Shown piece by piece: positions 17,290-25,500 of a stretch of 64,000 nucleotides of DNA (position 1 is the stretch's first letter; every line of letters starts with the position of its first letter). Below the pieces are notes generated by a model. That model made no database searches. It was not told the origin of the DNA and saw only the letters and a list, made by a program, of their open reading frames with translations. The position numbers were made by a program, and so were the translations under genes. The DNA comes from QIJE01 sp048541835 (GTDB lineage Bacteria; SZUA-79; Acidulodesulfobacterales; Acidulodesulfobacteraceae): assembly GCF_048541835.1 (NCBI RefSeq), contig NZ_JBLEOY010000002.1, positions 186,001 through 250,000 on the forward strand. The letters run 5' to 3'.

Positions 17290-17341
17290 TAAAGTTTCTA
17301 AACTTACAACAAGTTTTTTGGTATTATTTTGGATTTTGTAG

Positions 17342-17416
17342 GCTGGCGTAGCTCAATGGCAGAGCAGCTGATTTGTAATCAGCAGGTTGCGGGTTCGATT
17401 CCCATCGCCAGCTCCA
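17342..17416 (+). tRNA. tRNA-Thr (TGT)
   Basis: A complete cloverleaf with anticodon TGT in the loop TTTGTAA. The acceptor arms GCTGGCG and CGCCAGC pair fully and CCA is encoded. It is first in the Thr-Tyr-Gly-Thr cluster before tuf. Confidence 0.95.
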
Positions 17417-17431
17417 TAATAAAGGAAAAGC

Positions 17432-17517
17432 GGAGAGGTGCCCGAGTGGCTAAAGGGAACAGACTGTAAATCTGTCGACGCGAGTCTACGGAGGTTCGAA
17501 TCCTCCCCTCTCCACCA
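17432..17517 (+). tRNA. tRNA-Tyr (GTA)
   Basis: A class II tRNA of 86 nt with a long variable arm (GACGCGAGTCTAC region) and anticodon GTA. The acceptor GGAGAGG pairs with CCTCTCC and CCA is encoded. Confidence 0.95.
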
Positions 17518-17544
17518 TGATTATGGCTTTATATAGTTTTTAAT

Positions 17545-17621
17545 GCGGGAATAGCTCAGTTGGCTAGAGCGTCAGCCTTCCAAGCTGAGGGTCGCGGGTT
17601 CGAATCCCGTTTCCCGCTCCA
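17545..17621 (+). tRNA. tRNA-Gly (TCC)
   Basis: A complete cloverleaf with anticodon TCC in the loop CTTCCAA. The acceptor arm starts GCGGGA and pairs with TCCCGC. CCA is encoded. Confidence 0.95.
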
Positions 17622-17638
17622 AATTTTATCAATACGAT

Positions 17639-17713
<75 letters not shown>

Positions 17714-17754
17714 TGTTATGGATTGTTGTATAAAAATATAAAAATGATTAATGT

Positions 17755-19003
17755 TTATCAGGAGGAGACTAAATGTCCAAAGAGAAATTTGACAGATCGA
17801 AGCCTCATATCAATATAGGCACAATCGGTCATGTCGATCATGGCAAAACAACGTTAACCGCCGCCATCACGAAGGTTCTTTCTAAGACGGGACAGGCTAC
17901 CTTTAAGTCGTACGACCAGATAGACAATGCCCCGGAAGAAAAGGAAAGGGGTATTACGATAGCGACGTCTCATGTGGAATATACGACCAAAAAAAGGCAT
18001 TATGCCCATGTGGATTGCCCGGGTCATGCCGACTATGTAAAAAATATGATAACCGGTGCCGCACAGATGGACGGAGCCATACTCGTAGTTTCCGCTGCAG
18101 ACGGACCTATGCCTCAGACCCGCGAGCATATTCTTCTTGCCCGTCAGGTCGGAGTTCCTTATATAGTAGTATTTTTGAACAAAGTCGATATGGTCGACGA
18201 TCCGGAGCTTTTAGAACTAGTAGAGCTTGAAGTAAGAGAGCTCTTAACCTCCTATAATTTTCCGGGGGATGATATTCCCATAATAAGCGGTTCCGCTCTT
18301 AAAGCCCTTGAAGCCGAAGACGATAACGAATGGACGCAGAAGATAATGGATCTCATGAACGCCATCGACGAATACATACCCGTTCCGAAAAGGGATATCG
18401 ATAAACCCTTTCTTATGCCCGTAGAAGACGTATTTTCTATATCCGGCAGGGGAACGGTTGCTACCGGCAGAGTGGAGAGGGGCATAGCAAAGGTAGGGGA
18501 TGAAGTGGAGTTAGTCGGAATGCTTTCCGCCACATCCAAGACCGTCATAACCGGTATAGAAATGTTCAGAAAACTCTTAGACGAGGGTCGTGCCGGAGAC
18601 AATATAGGCGTTCTTTTAAGGGGTAAAAAGCGCGAAGAGATAGAAAGGGGTATGGTTTTAGCCAAACCCGGTTCCATTACTCCGCATAAAAAGTTTAAGG
18701 TTGAAGCCTATATATTGACCAAGGAAGAGGGTGGTCGTCACACTCCGTTCTTTAGCGGTTATCGTCCGCAGTTTTATTTTAGGACTACCGATGTTACCGG
18801 GGTCTGCACGCTGCCCGAGGGCGTAGAAATGGTAATGCCCGGAGACAACGTCGCAATGTCTGTGCAGCTTATTATTCCGATAGCTGCGGAAAAAGAGCTT
18901 AGGTTTGCTATAAGAGAAGGCGGACACACAGTAGGCGCCGGCGTCATAACCGAGGTTGTGGAATAATTCAATAATTAACTAACATGGAAACAAAAGGGGC
19001 AAT
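17755..19003 (+). repeat. First copy of the 1249-bp tuf repeat
   Basis: The segment matches 34039-35287 at a constant offset of 16284. Identity covers 18 nt before the start codon, the tuf gene and 37 nt after the stop. It breaks sharply at both sides (T against A at the left edge, T against A at the right edge). This looks like a gene-conversion tract, not a mobile element. Confidence 0.9.
17773..18966 (+). CDS. tuf: Elongation factor Tu, copy 1
   Basis: The 397-residue GTPase delivers aminoacyl-tRNA to the ribosome. G-motifs are GHVDHGKT (near residue 19), the switch II DCPGHADY and NKVD. Three domains fit the normal length. ATG has GGAGGAG upstream. This copy ends the Thr-Tyr-Gly-Thr tRNA cluster, as tufB does in E. 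coli, and is followed by rpmG. Its protein is identical to the copy at 34057-35250. Confidence 0.98.
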   Translation: MSKEKFDRSKPHINIGTIGHVDHGKTTLTAAITKVLSKTGQATFKSYDQIDNAPEEKERGITIATSHVEYTTKKRHYAHVDCPGHADYVKNMITGAAQMDGAILVVSAADGPMPQTREHILLARQVGVPYIVVFLNKVDMVDDPELLELVELEVRELLTSYNFPGDDIPIISGSALKALEAEDDNEWTQKIMDLMNAIDEYIPVPKRDIDKPFLMPVEDVFSISGRGTVATGRVERGIAKVGDEVELVGMLSATSKTVITGIEMFRKLLDEGRAGDNIGVLLRGKKREEIERGMVLAKPGSITPHKKFKVEAYILTKEEGGRHTPFFSGYRPQFYFRTTDVTGVCTLPEGVEMVMPGDNVAMSVQLIIPIAAEKELRFAIREGGHTVGAGVITEVVE

Positions 19004-19013
19004 TATATAAATA

Positions 19014-19163
19014 ATGAGAGAAATAATAACATTGGCATGCGGTGAATGCAAACGAAGGAACTATACGACTACTAAAAATAAAAAACTTTCTTCGGAGAAG
19101 TTATCTGTGAAAAAATATTGTAGGTTCTGTAGAACTCATACGATTCACAAGGAAACGAAGTAA
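19014..19163 (+). CDS. rpmG: 50S ribosomal protein L33, zinc-binding form
   Basis: The 49-residue protein starts MREIITLACGECKRRNY and has a second CRFC pair, so both CxxC motifs of the zinc-binding (C+) form are intact. It lies in the conserved rpmG-trnW-secE-nusG order. Its Shine-Dalgarno-like AAGGGG is inside the 3' flank of the tuf repeat, about 13 nt before ATG. Confidence 0.95.
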   Translation: MREIITLACGECKRRNYTTTKNKKLSSEKLSVKKYCRFCRTHTIHKETK

Positions 19164-19191
19164 AAAATGAACTAATCGTAAATTTATAAAT

Positions 19192-19268
19192 AGGCCAGTA
19201 GCTCCAACGGCTAGAGCATCGGACTCCAAATCCGAGTGTTGGGGGTTCGAATCCCTCCTGGCCTGCCA
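19192..19268 (+). tRNA. tRNA-Trp (CCA)
   Basis: A complete cloverleaf with anticodon CCA in the loop CTCCAAA. The acceptor arms AGGCCAG and CTGGCCT pair, the discriminator is G and CCA is encoded. It lies between rpmG and secE, a common position. Confidence 0.95.
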
Positions 19269-19322
19269 ACATAACGTATAAGTAATTTAAATTAGGAAAA
19301 TATTATTTTGGGACACTCAAAA

Positions 19323-19535
19323 ATGAATGGTAATTCTGTTTCCGGGTTCATAAAAAAAACAAAACAATATTTGTACGAAGTAAAAGCGGAACTCGGTAAA
19401 ATTGTGTGGCCGGAAAAGGATAGGGCGACAAAAACTACATATGTGGTGGTTATTTTTATAATACTTGTCACTACTTTTCTCGGTCTCGTAGATATTCTTT
19501 TTTCTAAAATGTTTTCTTATGTATTTCATATTTAA
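19323..19535 (+). CDS. secE: Preprotein translocase subunit SecE
   Basis: About 70 residues with the SecE pattern: an amphipathic N-terminal helix ending in ELGKIVWPEKD, then one membrane helix (about residues 37-57). SecE clamps the SecY channel. The ATG at 19323 with GGGA 9 nt upstream is chosen. A TTG at 19308 with AGGA 10 nt upstream is a real alternative and would add 5 residues. It is followed by nusG 36 nt later. Confidence 0.92.
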   Translation: MNGNSVSGFIKKTKQYLYEVKAELGKIVWPEKDRATKTTYVVVIFIILVTTFLGLVDILFSKMFSYVFHI

Positions 19536-19571
19536 TAATTTAATATATTTAATAAACCTAAAATAAACTTA

Positions 19572-20201
19572 ATGGACAATAAAGAAGAACAAGAAAAAAT
19601 AGATGAAAATCTTAAATCCGGCTTAGACATTACCCCGGATGATCCCATTGATGAAGATTCGGAAGAAATTCCTAAAAAATGGTATGCGGTTCATACATAT
19701 TCCGGATTTGAGGATAATGTCAAACTTGCGCTTGAAGAAAGGATAGTTACAAGCGGGTCTAAAAAATATTTCGGAGAAATCATCGTTCCTAAGGAGGATG
19801 TATTCGAAAAAGGCGCAAAAGGCGGCAAAAAGAAGGTTAAAAGAAAATTCTTCCCCGGTTATATTTTTGTCAAAATGAATGTAAATACGGATTCATGGCA
19901 TTTGCTCAAGGGAACACCAAAGGTTACAGGATTTGTGGGTAATCAGCTAAATCCCGTTTCGGTCGACGAATCGGAAATGGAAAAGATTGTTGCACAAATA
20001 ACGGAAGGAGTTAAGAGACCGAAAGCCAAGATAGAATTCTCCAAGGGTGATACCGTTAAAATTACCGAGGGACCGTTTTCCGGTTTCAACGGGGTGATAG
20101 GCGATATAAGACCGGATAAAAGCAAGCTTGAAGTTCTTGTTTCCATATTCGGTAGGGCTACACCCGTAGAGTTGGATTTCACGCAGGTTGAGAGAAATTA
20201 A
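19572..20201 (+). CDS. nusG: Transcription termination/antitermination protein NusG
   Basis: The 209-residue protein binds RNA polymerase and couples it to Rho or the ribosome. The NGN domain begins at KKWYAVHTYSGFE (about residue 35) and includes FFPGYIFVKM. The C-terminal KOW domain has GDTVKITEGPFSGFNG. NusG usually starts only a few residues before the KKWY block. Here about 34 mostly acidic residues precede it, and no alternative start codon lies between. There is no clear Shine-Dalgarno sequence before the ATG. Confidence 0.95.
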   Translation: MDNKEEQEKIDENLKSGLDITPDDPIDEDSEEIPKKWYAVHTYSGFEDNVKLALEERIVTSGSKKYFGEIIVPKEDVFEKGAKGGKKKVKRKFFPGYIFVKMNVNTDSWHLLKGTPKVTGFVGNQLNPVSVDESEMEKIVAQITEGVKRPKAKIEFSKGDTVKITEGPFSGFNGVIGDIRPDKSKLEVLVSIFGRATPVELDFTQVERN

Positions 20202-20239
20202 ATAATAATGGAAATAGGATAAAATAGGGGATAGACATT

Positions 20240-20668
20240 ATGGCGGTAAAAAAAATTCAGGCTATAGTAAAATTACAGATTACGGGTGGAAAAGCCAATC
20301 CCGCTCCGCCTGTCGGTCCTGCTTTGGGCCAACGCGGTGTCAATATAATGGAATTTTGTAAGCAGTTCAATGAAAAAACAAAATCTCAAGAAGGGACGAT
20401 TATACCTGTCGTTCTTACCGTATATACGGATAGGTCATTCGATTTTGTCTTAAAAACACCGCCGGCTTCGGTTTTACTTAAACAAGCTGCGGGAGTAGAT
20501 AAAGGGTCTAGTCAGCCGAATAAAAATAAAGTTGCCACATTGAACAGATCAAAAATAATGGAGGTTGCAAAGGTTAAAATGCCGGATCTCAACACAGATG
20601 AAATTGAGTCGGCTATGAGGATTATAGAAGGGACCGCCAAAAGTATAGGCATAGATATTACTGAATAG
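20240..20668 (+). CDS. rplK: 50S ribosomal protein L11
   Basis: The 142-residue protein binds the GTPase-associated centre of 23S rRNA. The N-terminal KLQITGGKANPAPPVGPALG is the classic L11 signature, with the proline-rich stretch seen in thiostrepton-binding forms. The C-terminal RNA-binding domain is complete. It starts the rplK-rplA-rplJ-rplL-rpoB-rpoC series. Confidence 0.97.
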   Translation: MAVKKIQAIVKLQITGGKANPAPPVGPALGQRGVNIMEFCKQFNEKTKSQEGTIIPVVLTVYTDRSFDFVLKTPPASVLLKQAAGVDKGSSQPNKNKVATLNRSKIMEVAKVKMPDLNTDEIESAMRIIEGTAKSIGIDITE

Positions 20669-20686
20669 AAGATGGGGGGTATAAAT

Positions 20687-21394
20687 ATGAAAAAGAGGGG
20701 TAAAAAATATATGAATGCAGTGAAAAAGGCGGATGTCGCCAATAAATATTATTCGATAGATGAAGCCTTTGATATTATTATTGATTCTCATCATGTAAAA
20801 TTTGATGAATGCGTAGATGTTGCAATGAATTTAGGGATCGATGTCAAAAAAAACGACCAACAGGTTAGGGGATCGGTATTGCTTCCCCACGGGACCGGCA
20901 AGTCGGTCAAGATTCTTGTTTTTGCAAAGGGCGAAAAAGAGCGCGAGGCATTAAACGCCGGTGCGGATTATGTCGGACAGGAAGATATGATTGCAAAGGT
21001 GCAGCAGGGCTTTATGGATTTTAACAGGGTTGTCGCGACTCCGGATATTATGTCTATCGTCGGTAAGCTTGGTAAAATATTGGGACCCAGAGGTTTGATG
21101 CCTAACCCCAAAGTGGGAACGGTTACTTTTGACGTCGGCAGGGCGGTAAAGGAGCTAAAAGCGGGTAAGATAGAGTTTAAGGCCGAGAAAAACGGGATTT
21201 TGCATGCATCGATAGGTAAGGTTTCTTTCGGTTCTTCTAAGCTTAAGGATAATTTTATAGCCCTGTTGGAAACTATAAACAGATTGAAGCCGTCTTCAAG
21301 CAAGGGTATATATGTAAGAAAGGTTTCCATGTCTTCCACAATGGGCTTCGGCGTCGCTTTAGACACGCTTAAGTTGAGGAATAACATGGTATAA
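20687..21394 (+). CDS. rplA: 50S ribosomal protein L1
   Basis: The 235-residue protein forms the L1 stalk and in many bacteria represses its own operon. Signature GKLGKILGPRGLMPNPKVGT is intact. An upstream ATG at 20672 is in frame, but the GGGGGG sequence overlaps it. The ATG at 20687, about 7 nt after that Shine-Dalgarno sequence, is chosen and gives MKKRGKKYMNAVKK, the usual L1 N-terminus. Confidence 0.96.
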   Translation: MKKRGKKYMNAVKKADVANKYYSIDEAFDIIIDSHHVKFDECVDVAMNLGIDVKKNDQQVRGSVLLPHGTGKSVKILVFAKGEKEREALNAGADYVGQEDMIAKVQQGFMDFNRVVATPDIMSIVGKLGKILGPRGLMPNPKVGTVTFDVGRAVKELKAGKIEFKAEKNGILHASIGKVSFGSSKLKDNFIALLETINRLKPSSSKGIYVRKVSMSSTMGFGVALDTLKLRNNMV

Positions 21395-21426
21395 CAAAAA
21401 ATATTATATTAAGTAAATTTAATATT

Positions 21427-21507
21427 GTCTATGACGGCAGGTTTATAAATCCTGTTTAGACGAATAGAGCTTTTTAACGACCCGGATCTGATTTTTTAAA
21501 TTGCTCT
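21427..21507 (+). promoter_or_regulatory. Probable L10 leader (autoregulatory rplJL mRNA element)
   Basis: Between rplA and rplJ, GTCTA (21427-21431) pairs with TAGAC (21457-21461) around an inner CAGG/CCTG stem. A second stem pairs AGAGC with GCTCT and TTTAA with TTAAA across a symmetric TT/TT loop. The position and the bulged first arm match the L10(L12)4-binding leader that represses rplJ translation. I judged it by eye, not with a covariance model. Confidence 0.5.
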
Positions 21508-21563
21508 TATTATGCCGTATTGACGTATTAGGAAAAATTTAAAAGAAAGGAGGGGAGATAAAA

Positions 21564-22085
21564 TTGAAAAAAGACAGAAAGAACAAAGAGATTGAATTAT
21601 TGAAAAATAATCTGGAGAGTAAGCAGAGTATTTTTATCAGCAAATATCAGGGATTAGGCGTTGAAAAATTCAGTCTTTTAAGAAAGGAAATCCGCAATAG
21701 CGGGGGTCAGCTCAAGGTATTTAAGAACACGCTGAGCAAGATAGCCTTTAGACAGACGCATCTGGAACCTTTGTCGGAATATCTTAACGAACCTAATTTT
21801 ATAGTTTTTACCGACGATCCGCTTGCTTGTTCGAAAGTACTTTCTAAGTTTGCGCAGAAAAATCCTGAAAATATTGAAATTAAAGTAGGGTATTATCAAG
21901 CCGTTTTAGACAAAACGGCAATTATTGCTCTTGCCGCTTTACCTTTCAAAGATGTTTTAATAGGAAGGTTCATATCTGTCATCAGGTCACCTGAAATTCG
22001 CATGGTTTTTGCTTTAAAAATGCCTGTCTTAAGGTTGGTAAGGACTTTGCGTGCAGTAGAAGATGCTAAAAAAACGGCTGTCTAA
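21564..22085 (+). CDS. rplJ: 50S ribosomal protein L10
   Basis: The 173-residue protein anchors L7/L12 dimers to the stalk base. The N-terminal rRNA-binding domain contains SKYQGLGVEKFSLLRKEIR and the C-terminal helix for L12 binding is present. It starts with TTG, with AAGGAGGGG upstream; there is no nearby ATG. A structured leader precedes it. Confidence 0.96.
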   Translation: MKKDRKNKEIELLKNNLESKQSIFISKYQGLGVEKFSLLRKEIRNSGGQLKVFKNTLSKIAFRQTHLEPLSEYLNEPNFIVFTDDPLACSKVLSKFAQKNPENIEIKVGYYQAVLDKTAIIALAALPFKDVLIGRFISVIRSPEIRMVFALKMPVLRLVRTLRAVEDAKKTAV

Positions 22086-22137
22086 ATTCAAATTAATTAA
22101 TTTTAAACGTTTGTAATATTATATCGGAGGAAAAATA

Positions 22138-22521
22138 ATGGCTATAAGTAAAGATGATGTTCTAAACTATATTGAAAATGTTTCCGTAATAGAATTAAAC
22201 GATCTTGTTAAATTAATAGAAGAAAAATTTGATGTTAAGGCAGATCAGTTTGCCGCGGCGGCGCCCGCGGGAGGAGTTTCTGCAGCTGTTGCTCCGCAGG
22301 TTGAGGAAAAAACCGAATTTGATGTCATTCTTTCCGGTGCAGGTGCAAATAAAATTCAAACCATTAAAGTTGTAAGAGAGCTTACGAGTTTGGGATTGAA
22401 GGAAGCAAAAGACTTAGTTGACAGTGCCCCTAAGGCGGTAAAGACCGGCATTAGCAAAGAAGATGCCCAAAAGATTAAAGCAAAGCTTGAAGAAGTCGGC
22501 GCCGGCGTCGAAATTAAATAA
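22138..22521 (+). CDS. rplL: 50S ribosomal protein L7/L12
   Basis: The 127-residue stalk protein recruits translational GTPases. It has the N-terminal dimerisation domain, an Ala-rich hinge (about 38-52) and the C-terminal domain with KTEFDVIL and LGLKEAKDLVDSAPK. GGAGG precedes ATG. rpoB follows after 45 nt. Confidence 0.98.
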   Translation: MAISKDDVLNYIENVSVIELNDLVKLIEEKFDVKADQFAAAAPAGGVSAAVAPQVEEKTEFDVILSGAGANKIQTIKVVRELTSLGLKEAKDLVDSAPKAVKTGISKEDAQKIKAKLEEVGAGVEIK

Positions 22522-22566
22522 AAAAAATATCATATTTAAGTAAGAAATGCGGGAGTTGAAAGCTAA

Positions 22567-25500
22567 ATGGCAAAAGCAAAATTAGAATTAAATTTAGAAG
22601 ATAACATGCCCATAATCATAAGGAAAGATTTTTCCAAAATTAAGCAGGTTATTAATATTCCGAATCTTTTGGAAGTTCAGATGAGATCATACAAGAGGTT
22701 CTTGCAAAAAGGCTTGCCTCGAGATAAAAGGCTCAATAACGGACTTGAAGGGGTATTTAAATCTGTTTTTCCGATAGAGGGTGCAGGCAAAAATTTTTCT
22801 TTGGAATTTAAGGGTTATACCATCGGCGAACCAAAATACAGCATGTTTGAATGTAAGCAAAAAAGTCTTACATACAGCGCGTCGCTTAAGGTTCTTTTCG
22901 ACCTTATCACATTTGAACCCAATATTGATATGGATGAAAAAGATTCACAAAGAGATATAAAAGATATAAAAGAACAAGAAATATATTTCGGCGAAATTCC
23001 GTTAATGACCCCGAACGGTTCTTTTATTATAAATGGCATAGAAAGAGTTATCGTGAATCAGTTGCAAAGGTCCCCCGGAGTTTTTTACGACAATGACAAG
23101 GTAAGAAGCCACGCTCAGGGTAAGCCTTTTTACACGGCCAGAATTATACCGTATAGAGGGTCATGGCTCGACTTTGAATTTGACCAGAGAGATATGGTTT
23201 TCGTTAGAATAGATAGAAAAAGGAAATTTCCGGTTACTATACTGCTTAAAGCTGCAGGGTATTCCAGGGATGATATTCTTGAAAGTTTTTATAAGACGGA
23301 AGTGTTTAAAATCGAGGACAGAAAATATTTTCGGAAAATTCCCAAAGATTTTCTCGTCTTTACGAGGGCATACAGGGACATCGTAAATCCTGAAACCAAT
23401 GAAGTTTTGGTTAAAAAAAACAAGAGGATTACAAAGCATCTTGCGAGCAAACTTGAGGATGCCGGAATAGAATTTTTATCATGTGACGAGTCGAATATTA
23501 TAGGAAAATATCTTAAAACGGATGTGCTTAGTTATGACGGCAAAGAGGTCATCGGTAAATCCGTGCAGCCTGTTACGCAGGCTCTTTTAGAGATATTTTA
23601 TAATTCCGGAGTGAAGGAGTTTTCCGTTTATTTTATAGATAACGTAAACGTTTCTTCATCGATCCTGGAAACGATTTTGGCGGACAAGGTTAACACTAAA
23701 GAAGAGGCTATTATAGATATATACAAAAGGATGAGACCGGGTGAGCCGCCTAATCCCGCTTCTGCAGAATCCCACTTCGAAAATATGTTTTTTAACTCTG
23801 AAAGGTACGACTTATCCGAAGTAGGCAGGCTTAAAATAAACAATAAATTAAACTTGAATAAAAGTCTTGAAGACAGAGTATTATCTCCGGACGATATCCT
23901 AAGTGTTTTACAATATTTGATGGAACTTAAAGACGGAAGAGGTTCGATAGACGATATTGATCACCTTGGCAACAGAAGAGTCAAATCCGTCGGAGAGCTT
24001 TTGGAAAATCAGTTCAGAATCGGACTCGTGAGGATGGAAAGGGCTATAAAAGAAAGAATGACCACACAAAAATTGGATTCATTAATGCCCAATGATTTAG
24101 TCAATCCTAAGCCGGTAAATTCCCTGATAAAGGAGTTTTTTGGGAGAAGCCAGTTATCGCAGTTTATGGATCAGACTAATCCCCTTTCCGAAGTTACACA
24201 TAAAAGACGTCTTTCCGCTCTTGGACCGGGAGGTCTTACAAGAGAAAGAGCCGGGTTTGAAGTGAGAGACGTTCATCCTACTCATTACGGTAGGATATGT
24301 CCGATAGAGACGCCGGAAGGTCCGAATATCGGTCTTATTTCCTCTCTAGCTTCTTATGCAAGGGTTAGTGAATATGGTTTCATAGAGACACCATACAGAA
24401 GGGTTAAGATGAACGAAGGCGGTGCTATAGTGACGAACGAAGTTGATTTTTTAACCGCCATGGAAGAAGAAAAGTATGTAATAGCTCAGGCTAATGCGGA
24501 AATAGATAAAAACGGCTATATTAAATATAAGTTGATTCCGGTGAGGAGAAGCGGAGAAATGGTAATGGCTTATCCGGACGAAGTGAACTATATAGACGTC
24601 TCTCCGATGCAGTTAGTATCTATTGCTACCTCGTTGATTCCTTTTTTGGAAAACGATGATGCAAATCGTGCCCTTATGGGATCCAACATGCAAAGGCAGG
24701 CAGTGCCTTTATTAATGCCGGATCCGCCTCTTATAGGCACCGGCATAGAAAGGATTACGGCTAAAGATTCCGGCGTTTGCATTTCAGCAACTCAAGCCGG
24801 AGTTGTAACCTATGTCGATTCCGCTAAAATCGTTATTACTTCCGATTTAGATGCCGAAAACGACGTAAAGGCAGGCGCCCTTACTGAGTGTTTTTATGAT
24901 CTTATTAAATTTCAAAGGTCTAATCAAAATACATGTTTAAATCAGAGACCGTTAGTAAAAACGGGTCAAAAAGTTGTTGCCGGTCAAGTCATAGCGGATG
25001 GGGCATCTACAAAAGACGGGGAATTGGCCCTTGGACATAACGTTATGGTCGCATTTATGCCGTGGAACGGTTATAACTTTGAGGATTCCATACTGATAAG
25101 CGAAAGATTATTACACGAGGATGCGTTTACGTCTATTCATATAGAAGAGTTTGAAGCGGCATGCAGGGAAACAAAATCTGGCAAGGAGGAAATTACCGCT
25201 GATATTCCCAATATAAGCGAGGATGCATTAAAGAATCTTGACGAGAACGGGATTATCAGAATAGGTGCCGAGGTTCATGCGCAAGATATATTAATAGGAA
25301 AAGTTACGCCGAAAGGGGAAACGGTTCTTACTCCGGAAGAGAAACTTTTAAGGGCGATATTCGGAGAGAAGGCCAAAGAGGTAAAGGATACATCCTTGAG
25401 GGTGCCTCCCGGTGTTTCCGGCGTTGTCGTCGATATAAGAATTTTTTCAAGGAAAGGCATAGAAAAAGATTTCAGGGAAAAGGAGATAGAGGATGGCGAG

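Larger units (their letters stand above)
16927..17341. other. Gene-free stretch of 415 nt between tRNA-His and the tRNA-tuf cluster
   Basis: No protein or tRNA gene is visible. The stretch holds a putative promoter at 16967-16994 with no known gene after it, a strong AT-rich hairpin at 17191-17226 and the promoter of the tRNA-tuf cluster at 17260-17289. A small unrecognised RNA is possible but not supported by any family signature I know. Confidence 0.5.

Noticed and set aside
18252..18677. 141-residue open frame on the minus strand, repeated at 34536-34961
   Set aside because: It is the antisense of tuf and is duplicated only because tuf is. It has no ribosome-binding site and low-complexity composition.
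17755..19003. tuf repeat as a mobile element
   Set aside because: No terminal inverted repeats, target duplications or transposase. Both copies sit in ancestral tuf positions, so gene conversion explains the identity.
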